NCBI RefSeq assembly: GCF_005887635.2
Contig: NZ_CP040818.1
Coordinates: 62,001-126,000 of the forward strand
Direction: 5' to 3'
Length of the DNA: 64,000 bases
Origin: Paroceanicella profunda
GTDB lineage: Bacteria; Pseudomonadota; Alphaproteobacteria; Rhodobacterales; Rhodobacteraceae
The notes beneath the pieces are model-generated. The model saw nothing but the letters and a program-made list of their open reading frames with translations. It was not told the origin of the DNA and did no database searches. A program made the translations under genes and the position numbers. Positions 17,368-26,618 of this stretch are shown here, piece by piece (position 1 is the stretch's first letter; the number at the start of each line of letters is the position of its first letter).

Positions 17368-17934
17368 TCAAGCGATGCGGTAGACCCGCCCCCGATCCTC
17401 GACCTTCTCCGAGGTCACTTCGAGCCCGAGCTTCTTCTTCAGCGCCCCGGCCATCGCGCCGCGCACCGTGTGCGACTGCCAGCCCGTTGCGGCCATGATC
17501 TCCTCGATGGTCGCGCCGTCCGGCGTGCGCAGCATGGCGATCAGAGGGGCCTGCTTGGTGCCCTCGCGCGGCGTGCGCGTCTTGGGCGCGGGCTCGGTCT
17601 CGGTGGGGGTGTCCGGCGCGGGCTGCTCGGTCGGCGCGTCCGTCGCGCCCGCAGGCGCGGTGTCCGCGTCTTCGGTCTCGATGCCGATGGCGGCGAGCCC
17701 TGCGTCGGTGGCGACCAGCGTGACGCCGTGGCCATCGCCGGTTTCGCGCCAGACGGGTTCGCCCTTGCGCATGTCCGCGTCGACCTCCTGCAGGAAACCC
17801 TTGGCGAGCATTGCGCCGACCACCTTGGCGGCTGCGCCGCCGCGCAGGCTTTCGGGCAGCGGCAGGGCGATGCGGTCCTCACGCCGTGCGGCGGAGTTGA
17901 GGATGATGGCTTGGGTATCGGAAAGCTTGGTCAT
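17368..17934 (-). CDS. DUF3489-domain phage protein
   Basis: 188 residues. The N-terminal part (TQAIILNSAARREDRIALPL) resembles a winged helix. A Pro/Thr/Glu-rich linker follows, then the DUF3489 end: QAPLIAMLRTPDGATIEEIM and TGWQSHTVRGAMAGALKKKL. The last part is a helix-turn-helix, so DNA binding is likely. The gene lies, as usual in this phage group, between DUF7220 and the small terminase, on the opposite strand, and is a candidate regulator. ATG 17934 is the first good start. Confidence 0.8.
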   Translation of the reverse strand: MTKLSDTQAIILNSAARREDRIALPLPESLRGGAAAKVVGAMLAKGFLQEVDADMRKGEPVWRETGDGHGVTLVATDAGLAAIGIETEDADTAPAGATDAPTEQPAPDTPTETEPAPKTRTPREGTKQAPLIAMLRTPDGATIEEIMAATGWQSHTVRGAMAGALKKKLGLEVTSEKVEDRGRVYRIA

Positions 17935-18029
17935 GGGGTCGTCTCCGTATTCGGGCCCGCGACATGCGGCGCCTTCTACGACCCCGAGCCGCGCTGGGCG
18001 CGCGGCGGGAGTTCCGGCGTCGCCGGAGA

Positions 18030-18302
18030 TCAGCGGGCGTGCTCGCCCTCGCCGAAGGCGCTGTCGGTGATGCGCTTCAGGAGGCTGGCGTAGTGTTCGA
18101 GGGTGCCGACCATCGCCCAGCCCGCCTCGTCGGGGGCGCAGTTGAAATGGTCGTCGCTGAGCGCCTGAAGGCGGGCGAGCATCTCGTCGATCTCGGCCTT
18201 CTTGCCGATGAAGGCCGCGAGCGCGGCTTCCTTGTTCCGGCGCGCCTTTTCGGCGCGGAGTTCGTGGCGCGGGGTGGTGATCGGGTTCAGGCGGCTGGTC
18301 AT
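18030..18302 (-). CDS. Small conserved phage protein (90 aa)
   Basis: A charged, helical protein: a basic N-terminus (LRAEKARRNKEAALAAFIG), then KKAEIDEMLARLQALSDDHF and a C-terminal LKRITDSAFGEGEHAR. No named family comes to mind. It is transcribed toward DUF3489 with a 95-bp gap and shares an intergenic region with the divergent terminase gene. Codon use is typical of the prophage. Confidence 0.6.
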   Translation of the reverse strand: MTSRLNPITTPRHELRAEKARRNKEAALAAFIGKKAEIDEMLARLQALSDDHFNCAPDEAGWAMVGTLEHYASLLKRITDSAFGEGEHAR

Positions 18303-18363
18303 CGTGGTGGCTCCGTGGTGAGTTGCATCGCTTCGTTGGAGTGACGTTCGCTCTCTCCGGCGC

Positions 18364-18382
18364 GCTTATCAATTCGATAAGC
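18364..18382. promoter_or_regulatory. Palindromic operator candidate between divergent phage genes
   Basis: GCTTATC-AATTC-GATAAGC is a perfect 7-bp inverted repeat in the 111-bp gap between the minus-strand 90-aa gene and the plus-strand packaging genes. Its AT-rich core and position suggest a repressor or activator site for the late operon. Confidence 0.45.
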
Positions 18383-18413
18383 ACATGATCTTGAATGATA
18401 ATCGGAGCTGTCG

Positions 18414-19010
18414 ATGCAGGGCATGAGCGAGCGCCAGTACGCCGCCCATGTCGGGCTGTCACGGGGCGCGATCCAGAAGGCGAAGACGGCCGAGCGCCTG
18501 GTCCTCTATCCTGACGGCAGCATCAACGCGGCGGCCAGCGACACCAGACGGGCGGAAACGACGGACCCTTCCAAGACCCGCAAGCCGCCCGCGCCGAAGC
18601 TTAAGCCCGTCCCCGAGGCGGCGGTAACCGCTGTTGGCGACACGCTGCGCGAGCAGGGTCTGGCGGTCCCGCCGGTCGGCGGCGGCACCACGTTCCTGCA
18701 GGCGAAGACCGCGAACGAGGTGCTGAAGGCGCAGGAGCGGCGCATCCGTCTCCAGAAGCTGAAGGGGGAGTTGATCGAGCGGGCCCGCGCGCTGGCGCTG
18801 GTGTTCCGGCTGGCGCGGGAGGAACGGGACGCCTGGGTGACCTGGCCTGCGCGCGCGGCGGCGCTGATGGCGGCAGAGCTCTCGGCCTCGAGCCGCGACG
18901 CTACGGGCCAGCAGATCACCGTGGAGCCAGCCGCGATGCAGAAGGTGCTGGAGAAACATGTACGCGCCCACCTCGACGAACTCGCCGAGGTCCGGTCCGA
19001 CTTCTGGTGA
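18414..19010 (+). CDS. Terminase small subunit-like protein (Nu1-type HTH)
   Basis: Predicted DNA-recognition subunit of the packaging motor. The 198 residues start with a short helix-turn-helix (MSERQYAAHVGLSRGAIQKA), followed by a linker and a long helix-rich C-terminus (KAQERRIRLQKLKGELIERA) like the Nu1-type or 'elements of external origin' proteins of alphaproteobacterial phages. GGAG lies before ATG 18414. The large terminase starts 53 bp before its stop. Confidence 0.75.
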   Translation: MQGMSERQYAAHVGLSRGAIQKAKTAERLVLYPDGSINAAASDTRRAETTDPSKTRKPPAPKLKPVPEAAVTAVGDTLREQGLAVPPVGGGTTFLQAKTANEVLKAQERRIRLQKLKGELIERARALALVFRLAREERDAWVTWPARAAALMAAELSASSRDATGQQITVEPAAMQKVLEKHVRAHLDELAEVRSDFW

Positions 19011-20964
19011 TGACGATGGCCTGACGGACTTCGACGGCGCGGGCGAGATCCTGCGCGCCTGGGGCAACGGGCTGCGGCCCGACCCGGACCTGACGGTCTC
19101 GGAATGGGCGGACCGGCACAGGATGCTCTCGGGCCGCGCCTCGGCCGAGCCCGGGCGATACCGCACGGTGCGCACGCCCTACATGCGCGAGATCATGGAC
19201 CGGCTTTCGCCGGGCGATCCCACGCATCGGATCGTGTTCATGAAGGCCGCGCAGGTTGGCGCGACGGAGGCCGGCAACAACTGGATCGGGTTCGCCATCC
19301 ACCAGGCACCGGGCCCGATGCTGGCGGTCCAGCCGACGGTGGAGCTGGCCAAGCGCAACTCGCGCCAACGGATCGACCCGCTGATCGACGAGAGCCCCGA
19401 GCTGCGGGAGCGGGTGAAGCCCGCGCGATCCCGCGACGCGGGCAACACGATGCTGTCGAAGGAGTTCGCGGGCGGCATCCTGATCATGACCGGCGCGAAC
19501 TCGGCGGTCGGGCTCCGCTCGACCCCGGCGCGTTACATCTTCCTCGACGAGGTCGACGCCTATCCGGCCTCGGCCGACGAGGAAGGCGATCCGGTCACGC
19601 TGGCCGAGGCGCGGTCGCTGACCTTCGCCCACCGGCGCAAGGTGCTGCTGGTTTCGACTCCCACCATCCGGGGGCTGTCGCGCATCGAGCGGGAGTACGA
19701 GGCGTCCGACCAGCGCCGGTTCTTCGTGCCGTGCCCGCATTGCGGCGCGATGCAATGGCTGAAGTTCGATCGGCTGCGCTGGCAGAAGGGCCGCCCGGAG
19801 ACGGCGGAGTATCACTGCGAGGGCTGCGACGCGGCAATCGCGGAACATCACAAGACGGCGATGCTGGAGGGCGGCGAATGGCGGGCGACCGCCACGGCCG
19901 CCGATCCGACCACGGTCGGATATCACCTCTCGGCGCTCTACTCGCCGATCGGCTGGCTGAGCTGGGAGCGGATCGTGCGGGCATGGGACGCGGCACAGGG
20001 GTCGGACGAGGCGATCAAGGCGTTCCGCAACACGATCCTCGGCGAGACATGGGTCGAGACCGGGGAAGCCCCGGACTGGCAGCGGCTCTACGACCGGCGC
20101 GAGCGCTGGATATCCGGCACCGTGCCAGCGGGCGGGCTGTTTCTGACCGCCGGGGCCGACGTGCAGAAGGACAGGATCGAGATCGATGTCTGGGCCTGGG
20201 GTCGCGGGCTGGAAAGCTGGCTCGTCGATCACGTCGTCATCGAGGGCGGGCCGGACCGGCATGACGCCTGGTCGGAGCTGACCGCGTTGCTGGATCGAAG
20301 CTGGCCGCATGAACGCGGCGCGCATCTCAGGATCGCGCGGCTCGCCATCGACACCGGCTACGAGGCCCCGGCGGTCTATTCCTGGTCGCGGTCGCAAGGC
20401 TTCGCGCAGGTGTCGCCGGTCAAGGGCGTCGAGGGGTTCAACCGCTCGAGCCCGGTGTCGGGGCCGACCTTCGTCGACGCGACCGCGGGCGGGAAACGTC
20501 TGCGGCGCGGAGCCCGGCTCTGGACCGTGGCGGTGTCGACCTTCAAGGCCGAGACCTACCGCTTCCTGCGGCTGGCGCGGCCGACCGAGGAGGAGATGGC
20601 CGACGGGGCGGCGTTTCCGCCCGGCTCGGTACACCTGCCGCACTGGGTCGAGAACGAATGGCTGAAGCAGTTCGTGGCCGAGCAGCTGGTGACGGTCCGC
20701 ACGAAGCGCGGCTTCGCCCGGCTGGAATGGCAGAAGCTGCGCGAACGCAACGAGGCGCTGGATTGCCGGGTCTATGCCCGCGCCGCCGCCTGGATCGCAG
20801 GCGCGGACCGCTGGCCTGAGGAAAAGTGGCGCGACCTCGAGGATCAGCTCGGGGCTGCGCCTTACGGTGACACCGATCCGGCCGGGCAAATTCACCGGCC
20901 CGGACAAGCCCCACAGGGCAAGCGCCGCTCCGACTGGCTCGGGCGGCGTGGAGGATGGTTTTGA
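18958..20964 (+). CDS. Phage terminase large subunit, GpA family
   Basis: ATP-driven DNA packaging motor with a headful or cos-cutting nuclease, 668 residues, full length for the family. Visible parts: FMKAAQVGATEAGNN (adapted Walker A), YIFLDEVDAYPASADEEG (Walker B), HCGAMQWL..CEGCD zinc-finger-like cysteines near residue 265, and the nuclease part TAGADVQKDRIEIDVWAWG and LAIDTGYEAPAVY. GGAGAAAC precedes the start, which lies inside the small terminase gene. The stop overlaps the gpW start by 1 bp. Confidence 0.94.
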   Translation: MYAPTSTNSPRSGPTSGDDDGLTDFDGAGEILRAWGNGLRPDPDLTVSEWADRHRMLSGRASAEPGRYRTVRTPYMREIMDRLSPGDPTHRIVFMKAAQVGATEAGNNWIGFAIHQAPGPMLAVQPTVELAKRNSRQRIDPLIDESPELRERVKPARSRDAGNTMLSKEFAGGILIMTGANSAVGLRSTPARYIFLDEVDAYPASADEEGDPVTLAEARSLTFAHRRKVLLVSTPTIRGLSRIEREYEASDQRRFFVPCPHCGAMQWLKFDRLRWQKGRPETAEYHCEGCDAAIAEHHKTAMLEGGEWRATATAADPTTVGYHLSALYSPIGWLSWERIVRAWDAAQGSDEAIKAFRNTILGETWVETGEAPDWQRLYDRRERWISGTVPAGGLFLTAGADVQKDRIEIDVWAWGRGLESWLVDHVVIEGGPDRHDAWSELTALLDRSWPHERGAHLRIARLAIDTGYEAPAVYSWSRSQGFAQVSPVKGVEGFNRSSPVSGPTFVDATAGGKRLRRGARLWTVAVSTFKAETYRFLRLARPTEEEMADGAAFPPGSVHLPHWVENEWLKQFVAEQLVTVRTKRGFARLEWQKLRERNEALDCRVYARAAAWIAGADRWPEEKWRDLEDQLGAAPYGDTDPAGQIHRPGQAPQGKRRSDWLGRRGGWF

Positions 20965-21173
20965 TGACGGACTGGACAGAAACCGAGCTCTCGGCGCTGC
21001 GCCGGGCCTATGCCAGCGGTACCACCCGGGTCAGCTATGACGGCAAATCCGTGGACTATGGCTCGGCCGAGGACCTGCTCGCGCGCATCCGCACCATCGA
21101 ACGCGCCATCGCGGGCACCACACGGCCGCTGCCCATGGCCGGGCTGGCAGGCTTTTCGCGCGGGGATCGCTGA
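20964..21173 (+). CDS. gpW-like head completion protein
   Basis: A 69-residue protein (TETELSALRRAYASGTTRVS, ..AEDLLARIRTIERAIAG) with the two-helix, beta-hairpin pattern of lambda gpW. It joins head and tail after packaging. It starts at ATG 20964, on the last base of the terminase stop, 9 bases after GGAGG; an upstream ATG at 20955 adds three residues. Its last base is the first base of the portal start. Confidence 0.8.
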   Translation: MTDWTETELSALRRAYASGTTRVSYDGKSVDYGSAEDLLARIRTIERAIAGTTRPLPMAGLAGFSRGDR

Positions 21174-22684
21174 TGTCGGCAAACTGGTTCGACAGGGCCA
21201 TTGCCTCCGTCGCCCCTCGGGCCGCCGCCAGGCGCGTGTTGGCCCGTCAGGCCTTCGAGACCCTGACGCGCGGCTATGACGGGGCCGCGAAAGGGCGACG
21301 GACGGACGGCTGGCGCGCGCCGGGATCCTCGGCCGACACCGAGATCGGCGTGGCCGGGGCGCTCTTGCGCGACCGGATGCGTGATCTGGTGCGCAACAAC
21401 CCGCATGCGGCGAAAGCTGTCGCGGTGCTGGTCAACAACATAATCGGCGCGGGGATCATGCCGCGCGCCGCGAGTGGCGATGACAAGCTGGACCGCAAGG
21501 TCGATGCGCTGTTCGAGCTCTGGACGGCGGAGTGCGACGCCGACGGCCAGCTCGACTTCTACGGGCTGCAGACGCTGATCTGCCGGGAGATGGTGGAGGC
21601 GGGCGAGGTCTTGGTGCGCCGCCGCCTGCGTCGCGCAAGCGACGGTCTGCCGGTGCCGCTGCAATTGCAGGTGCTGGAAGCCGACTTCCTCGACGCCACC
21701 AAATCCGGCGCCATCGGCGCGGGGCGGCTGGTGCAGGGGATCGAGTTCGACCCGGTCGGCAAGCGCCGGGCCTACTGGCTGCATGCCGAGCACCCGGGCG
21801 ACGCGTACGGGGCTCTGCAGAACGGCCTGCAGAGCCGTCCGGTCCCGGCGACCGAGATCGCCCATGTCTACGAGAAGCAGAGGACACAGGCGCGCGGCGT
21901 TCCATGGGGCGCGCCGGTGATCCGGTCCTTGCGCGATCTCGACGATTACGAAGTCGCCGAACTGGTTCGCAAGAAGACCGAGGCCTGCGTCACCGCCATC
22001 GTCTTTGGCGACGACGAGGCGCAGCAGGGCATCGCGCCCTCCGTGGTCGATGCCGATGGCAACCGTGTCGAGCAGTTCGAACCGGGGCTGATCGCCTATG
22101 CCCGTGGCGGCAAGGACATCCGGCTTAACCAGTCCGCCGCCACTGGCGGTTATGGCGAATACAAGAGGGCCAGTCTGCATACGATCTCGGCGGGGTTCCG
22201 GGTGCCCTACGAGTTGCTCACCGGCGATCTCAGCCAAGTCAACTATTCCTCGATCCGGGCGGGGCTCGTGGAGTTCCGCCGCATGATCGACGCGGTCCAG
22301 TGGCAACTGTTCATCCCGATGTTCTGCGCGCCTAGCTGGCGGTGGTTCACGGAAGCCGCATGGGCGGCGGGGCAGATCCCGTCGCCGGACGTCCCGGTGG
22401 AATGGTCGCCGCCGAAGTTCGATGCCGTCGATCCCTACAAGGACGCGATGGCCGACCTGCTGGCGATCCGGACCGGCACCATGACGCTGGCGCAGGCCAT
22501 CGCGCGGCAGGGGCACAACCCGGACGCGGTCCTCGCGGAAATCGCCGCGACCAATGCCAAGCTCGATGGCCTCGGCCTCGTGCTCGACAGCGATCCGCGC
22601 CGCGTCACCAAGACCGGCAGCGCGCAGGCGGGCGATCTGGCCAAAGACCCGGCCGCCCCCGCATCCGAACCAGAGAAGGAATAG
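21173..22684 (+). CDS. Phage portal protein, lambda family
   Basis: Forms the dodecameric ring at the capsid vertex for DNA entry. It is 503 residues and full length. Family features are LRDRMRDLVRNNPHAAKAVA, NNIIGAGIMPRAAS, MVEAGEVLVRRRLRR and VPYELLTGDLSQVNYSSIRA, the last being the lambda-type signature. It lies between gpW and the protease-capsid fusion with near-zero spacing. Confidence 0.94.
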   Translation: MSANWFDRAIASVAPRAAARRVLARQAFETLTRGYDGAAKGRRTDGWRAPGSSADTEIGVAGALLRDRMRDLVRNNPHAAKAVAVLVNNIIGAGIMPRAASGDDKLDRKVDALFELWTAECDADGQLDFYGLQTLICREMVEAGEVLVRRRLRRASDGLPVPLQLQVLEADFLDATKSGAIGAGRLVQGIEFDPVGKRRAYWLHAEHPGDAYGALQNGLQSRPVPATEIAHVYEKQRTQARGVPWGAPVIRSLRDLDDYEVAELVRKKTEACVTAIVFGDDEAQQGIAPSVVDADGNRVEQFEPGLIAYARGGKDIRLNQSAATGGYGEYKRASLHTISAGFRVPYELLTGDLSQVNYSSIRAGLVEFRRMIDAVQWQLFIPMFCAPSWRWFTEAAWAAGQIPSPDVPVEWSPPKFDAVDPYKDAMADLLAIRTGTMTLAQAIARQGHNPDAVLAEIAATNAKLDGLGLVLDSDPRRVTKTGSAQAGDLAKDPAAPASEPEKE

Positions 22685-22688
22685 GGCC

Positions 22689-24722
22689 ATGCCCGACACG
22701 ATCATGGCGGCACCGGTCGCCCTTCCGATGCAACTGCGGCGCGCGCCGATCCTGCCCGCGACCGTCAATTCCGAGGCCCGATCCGTCGACGTGGTCTTCA
22801 CCACCGGCGCGGCTGTCCGGCGGCGACGGTGGACCGGCTGGGACACCTCCGTGCCCTTCGATGAAATCCTTGAGGTCAGCGACAGGGCGGTGGACCTGAC
22901 GCGCCTCAACGCGGGGGCCCCGGCGCTCGACAGCCATTCGGTCTGGTCGTCGCATTCGCAGGTGGGCGTGGTCGAACGCGCCTGGATCGAGGGCAAGGAG
23001 GGCAAGGCCACCATCCGTTTCCCGCGCGAAGGGCTGGACCATGCCGCCGACCGCATGTTCGGCCTTATCAGCGACGGCATCATCCGGAACGTGTCGGTCG
23101 GTTATTCCATCGAGCGAGTGAAGGTGGTGGAGCCCGCCGCGAAGGGCGAGGTCGAGCAGCGCATCGTCGAACGTTGGACGCCGCTCGAGGTCAGCTTCGT
23201 GACCGTCCCCGCCGATCCCCGCGCGCAGGTCCGCGCCGCGGATCAGGCCAGCTATCCCGTCGAGATCGTCGACACCCGCATGCAAAAGGAGGCATCCATG
23301 CCTGAGAACACGACCACCGTGGCCGGGGATGTCCCCGCCAGCACCGAGACCCGCCAGCAGCCTGCCGCGGCCCCGGCGAACCCCGAACCGACGGCCACGC
23401 GCATGCCAGAACCGGCACCTGCGCCCGATACCGAGGCCATCGCGACCCGTGCCCGCGAGGCCGAGCGTGACCGCGTCTCGACCATCTACGATCTGGCAGG
23501 CCGCCTGAACCTTGAGCGCGGCTTCGCCGAGGATCTGGTCAAGCGCGGCGTCAGTGTCGACGAGTCCCGCCGCCTGATCCTCGACCAGGTCGCCGCGAAA
23601 TCCGACGAGACCCGGACTTTCCCGCACGTCTCCGTCCCCCTCGGCGGCCGGGATGAACGCATCACCCGCCGCGACGCGGTGGCGAATGCGCTCCTGCACC
23701 GCTACAGTCCGACGCTCTTCCCTCTGGAAGATGCCGCGCGCCAGTACCGCGGCATGACGCTGCTGGAACTGGCCCGCGAAAGCCTCGGCAATGCCGGGGT
23801 CAACACGCGGGGCCTGTCGCGCGACGAGGTGGCGACGCGGGCGCTGCATTCGACCTCGGACTTCCCCGAGATCCTGTCGGCCGTCACAAACAAGACGCTC
23901 CGGCAGGCCTATGACGCCTATCCCCGGACCTTCGCGCTCTTCTGCCGCCAGGTGCTGGCCACCGACTTCAAGTCCATGCACCGCGTACAGCTGGGCGAGG
24001 CGCCGCAGCTTCTGGAAGTGGGCGAAAGCGGCGAGTTCAAGCGCGGCACGCTGGGCGAGAGCAAGGAGAGCTACAAGGTCAAGACCTATGGCCGGGTGGT
24101 CGCGATCACCCGGCAGGTGCTGATCAACGACGATCTGGATGCCTTCACGCGCATCCCGGCGATGTATGGCAACTCGATCGCCCAGCTGGAAAGCGACGTG
24201 GTCTGGGGCATCATCACCGCGAACCCGGCGATGGCCGACGGCACGGCGCTGTTCCACACCACGCACAAGAACCTCGCCGGCACCGGCGCTGCGCTCGACG
24301 TGAGCAGCGTGGGAGCGGCCCGCGCGGCGATGGCGCTGCAGACCGGCCTCGACAAGAAGACGGTGCTGAACATCCGCCCCGCCTTCCTGATAGTGCCTGC
24401 CGCGCTGGAGCTGAAGGCCGAGCAGCTCGTGGCTCAGAACCTCGTGCCTGCTGCGACCTCCAGCGTGGTGCCGCAGTCGATCCGCACGCTGTCGCCGATC
24501 AGCGAGCCGCGCCTCGATGCGGCCAGCGCCACCTCCTGGTATCTGGCGGCCTCGCCCAACCAGATCGACACTATCGAGTACGCCTATCTTGAGGGCCAGC
24601 AGGGTGCCTACATCGAGACCCGCAACGGCTTCGATGTCGACGGCGTCGAGATCAAGTGCCGCCTCGACTTCGGCGCCAAGGCCATCGACTGGCGCGGCCT
24701 CTATCGTAATCCCGGCGCGTGA
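22689..24722 (+). CDS. Prohead protease / major capsid fusion protein
   Basis: One 677-residue polypeptide with two phage functions. Residues 1 to about 200 form a prohead-protease fold with ALDSHSVWSSHSQVGVVERA (His) and GIIRNVSVGYSIERV (Ser). A Pro/Ala/Glu-rich linker follows, then a long C-terminal capsid domain of Mu gpT/HK97-like type (TNKTLRQAYDAYPRTFALFC, YKVKTYGRVVAITRQVLIND, MYGNSIAQLESDVVWGIIT). The fusion lets the protease travel with the shell during assembly. The start at ATG 22689 is 4 bp after the portal stop. An ATG at 23298 after AGGAGG could start a separate capsid product. Confidence 0.92.
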   Translation: MPDTIMAAPVALPMQLRRAPILPATVNSEARSVDVVFTTGAAVRRRRWTGWDTSVPFDEILEVSDRAVDLTRLNAGAPALDSHSVWSSHSQVGVVERAWIEGKEGKATIRFPREGLDHAADRMFGLISDGIIRNVSVGYSIERVKVVEPAAKGEVEQRIVERWTPLEVSFVTVPADPRAQVRAADQASYPVEIVDTRMQKEASMPENTTTVAGDVPASTETRQQPAAAPANPEPTATRMPEPAPAPDTEAIATRAREAERDRVSTIYDLAGRLNLERGFAEDLVKRGVSVDESRRLILDQVAAKSDETRTFPHVSVPLGGRDERITRRDAVANALLHRYSPTLFPLEDAARQYRGMTLLELARESLGNAGVNTRGLSRDEVATRALHSTSDFPEILSAVTNKTLRQAYDAYPRTFALFCRQVLATDFKSMHRVQLGEAPQLLEVGESGEFKRGTLGESKESYKVKTYGRVVAITRQVLINDDLDAFTRIPAMYGNSIAQLESDVVWGIITANPAMADGTALFHTTHKNLAGTGAALDVSSVGAARAAMALQTGLDKKTVLNIRPAFLIVPAALELKAEQLVAQNLVPAATSSVVPQSIRTLSPISEPRLDAASATSWYLAASPNQIDTIEYAYLEGQQGAYIETRNGFDVDGVEIKCRLDFGAKAIDWRGLYRNPGA

Positions 24723-24734
24723 GGCCGGGCGTCT

Positions 24735-25310
24735 ATGGATGTCGATGATCGACGGGCGGCGGTGCCGATCCCGGACTTCGCTGGCTACTTCGTCGGACCG
24801 GCCGGTCATGTGTGGAGCGCGCATCGAAAGGGCAGAACCCCGAAAGATGCGCACTCGCCATGGCTGGATAGCGCGGACTGGCGCCCGCTCCATCCATGGC
24901 GCGACCACGAGGGCTATCTCCACCACACACTTGTTTGCAGCGGCGGCATCGAGCGGCAGCGGATCGCCCTGCACATTCTCGTCGCGACCGCGTTCATCGG
25001 CCCACGCCCCGAAGGATTGGTCGTTGCCCACCTCGACGGTGACAAATCCAACAATCGGGCCGACAACCTCGCCTATGTCTCGCAGCGCGAGAACATCGAG
25101 CACAAGCGGATGCACGGCACGATGGCCTGCGGCGACCGTTCGCATCTGTCGCGCATGACCGACCACCAGTGCCTGCGGATGCTCGACTGCCTCAGGGTGG
25201 GCTACTCCCGCCGCGAGGTTGCCGGCGCATTTGGCGTCTCAGTGGCCCATGTCGCAGCCCTGAAGACCGGCCGCATCCGAAAACATCTCACCGCCAGTCG
25301 ACACACATGA
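24735..25310 (+). CDS. NUMOD4/HNH homing endonuclease
   Basis: A 191-residue free-standing homing endonuclease. The N-terminal NUMOD4-like part is IPDFAGYFVGPAGHVWSAHR; the HNH core is VVAHLDGDKSNNRADNLAYV with the expected His and Asn residues; the C-terminus has a helix-turn-helix (YSRREVAGAFGVSVAHVAAL). It sits between the capsid and DUF2190 genes, a classic site for selfish endonucleases in phage structural modules. I see no intron around it. Confidence 0.88.
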   Translation: MDVDDRRAAVPIPDFAGYFVGPAGHVWSAHRKGRTPKDAHSPWLDSADWRPLHPWRDHEGYLHHTLVCSGGIERQRIALHILVATAFIGPRPEGLVVAHLDGDKSNNRADNLAYVSQRENIEHKRMHGTMACGDRSHLSRMTDHQCLRMLDCLRVGYSRREVAGAFGVSVAHVAALKTGRIRKHLTASRHT

Positions 25311-25323
25311 AGGAGGCCTCCCC

Positions 25324-25659
25324 ATGAAAACCTACGTCCAGCCCGGCAACACCATCACCTTGACCGCGCCCTATGCCGTCGCATCGGGCGATGGCCTGCT
25401 CGTCGGTTCCATCTTCGGCGTGGCCGCCGGCACCGCCGCACTCGGCGAGGCGGTCGAGGCCGCCCTCGTCGGCGTCTACGAGTTGAAGAAGATCGGCTCG
25501 CAGGCTTGGGCCGTCGGCGACCGCATCTACTGGGACAACACCGCGCGCCAGACCACCAAGGTCACCACCTCGAACACGCTGATCGGCGTGGCGACCGAGG
25601 TGGTTGCGGGTGGCGCGGGCGATGTGGTCGGCCGGGTGCGGCTGAACGGCGCCTTCTGA
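25324..25659 (+). CDS. DUF2190-family capsid decoration protein
   Basis: 111 residues, all beta: YVQPGNTITLTAPYAVASGD, GLLVGSIFGVAAG, WAVGDRIYWDNTARQTT. This family follows major capsid genes and is thought to stabilise the shell. AGGAGG lies 8 bases before ATG 25324. The stop overlaps the next start. Confidence 0.88.
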   Translation: MKTYVQPGNTITLTAPYAVASGDGLLVGSIFGVAAGTAALGEAVEAALVGVYELKKIGSQAWAVGDRIYWDNTARQTTKVTTSNTLIGVATEVVAGGAGDVVGRVRLNGAF

Positions 25660-25970
25660 TGAGCGCTTTTGCCGCCGCGGTCGGCGCGCTCTTCGCCGAT
25701 CCGAACATCGGGCGGGACGCGGTCTACATCGCCGAGGGCGGCGCGCCTGTCCTTGTGCGTATCGTCGCGCGGCGCGCGGATGCGTCGACCTCCTTCGGCG
25801 ACGCGCGGCTCTGGTCCGAAACCACCCGCGTCGACCTGCGCGTGGCCGAGGTGGCAGCCCCGCGCCCCGGCGATCGCATCGAGATCGAGGACGACGCCTT
25901 CCTCATCCAGGGCGAGCCCGTTCGCGACCGCGAGCGGCTGGTCTGGACCGTCGACCTGCGCCCGGCGTGA
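25659..25970 (+). CDS. Phage head-tail joining protein
   Basis: 103 residues. The second half (VAAPRPGDRIEIEDDAFLIQ and RDRERLVWTVDLRPA) resembles gpFII-like adaptors that connect portal and tail. The first ATG (25659) overlaps the DUF2190 stop, and the end overlaps the next GTG start by 4 bp. The assignment rests on pattern and position. Confidence 0.7.
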   Translation: MSAFAAAVGALFADPNIGRDAVYIAEGGAPVLVRIVARRADASTSFGDARLWSETTRVDLRVAEVAAPRPGDRIEIEDDAFLIQGEPVRDRERLVWTVDLRPA

Positions 25971-26605
25971 CCGCGATGAAACTGAAGCTCGACATCGATC
26001 CCGACATCGTCGCGATGATGGCGGCCGAGGTCACGGCGGGCGAGCGTGCCGTGTCGGCGGCGATCCGCAAGGCCGGGACCGGGCTGAAGGCCGCCTGGCG
26101 GCTGCAGATCACCGGCGCGGGCCTCGGGCCCCGGCTCGCCCGTACCATCCGGTCGGAGCAGTTCCCCAAGGCCACGCCCAGCCTGAATGCGGCGGCCGTG
26201 GTCTGGTCCAATGCGCCGGTCATTGTGGGCGCGCACGACACCGGCCCGCTGATCCGCTCCAAGAACGGCTTCTGGCTCGCGATCCCCACGCCCGCCGCAG
26301 GCAAATCCCTGCGTGGCGGTCGGATCACGCCCGGCGAATGGGAACGGCGCACCGGCCTACGCCTGCGGTTCATCTATCGCCGTCAGGGACCGAGCCTTCT
26401 GGTGGCCGAAGGGCGGTTGAACACGAAGGGCCGTGCAGTGGCGTCACGGTCGAAGACCGGCCGGGGCCTCGTGACTGCCCCGATCTTCCTGCTGGTGCCG
26501 CAAGTCAAGTTGCCGAAGCGGCTGGATCTCGCGCGGGATGCCGAGGGGGCGCATGACGCTGTGCCGGGGCTGATCGTGGCGAACTGGGTGGAGGGGCGGC
26601 TTTGA
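25967..26605 (+). CDS. DUF6441-family phage protein (HK97 gp10-like position)
   Basis: 212 residues, basic. The N-terminus has IDPDIVAMMAAEVTAGERAV and a helical arm; the centre has RSKNGFWLAIPTPAAGKSL and GRITPGEWERRTGLRLRF. It occupies the place of HK97 gp10 tail-completion proteins, so a neck role is likely but unproved. It starts with GTG 25967 (GTGA overlap) or ATG 25976. It is the last plus-strand gene before the toxin pair. Confidence 0.75.
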   Translation: MTAMKLKLDIDPDIVAMMAAEVTAGERAVSAAIRKAGTGLKAAWRLQITGAGLGPRLARTIRSEQFPKATPSLNAAAVVWSNAPVIVGAHDTGPLIRSKNGFWLAIPTPAAGKSLRGGRITPGEWERRTGLRLRFIYRRQGPSLLVAEGRLNTKGRAVASRSKTGRGLVTAPIFLLVPQVKLPKRLDLARDAEGAHDAVPGLIVANWVEGRL

Positions 26606-26618
26606 TTTGAGGCGGCAG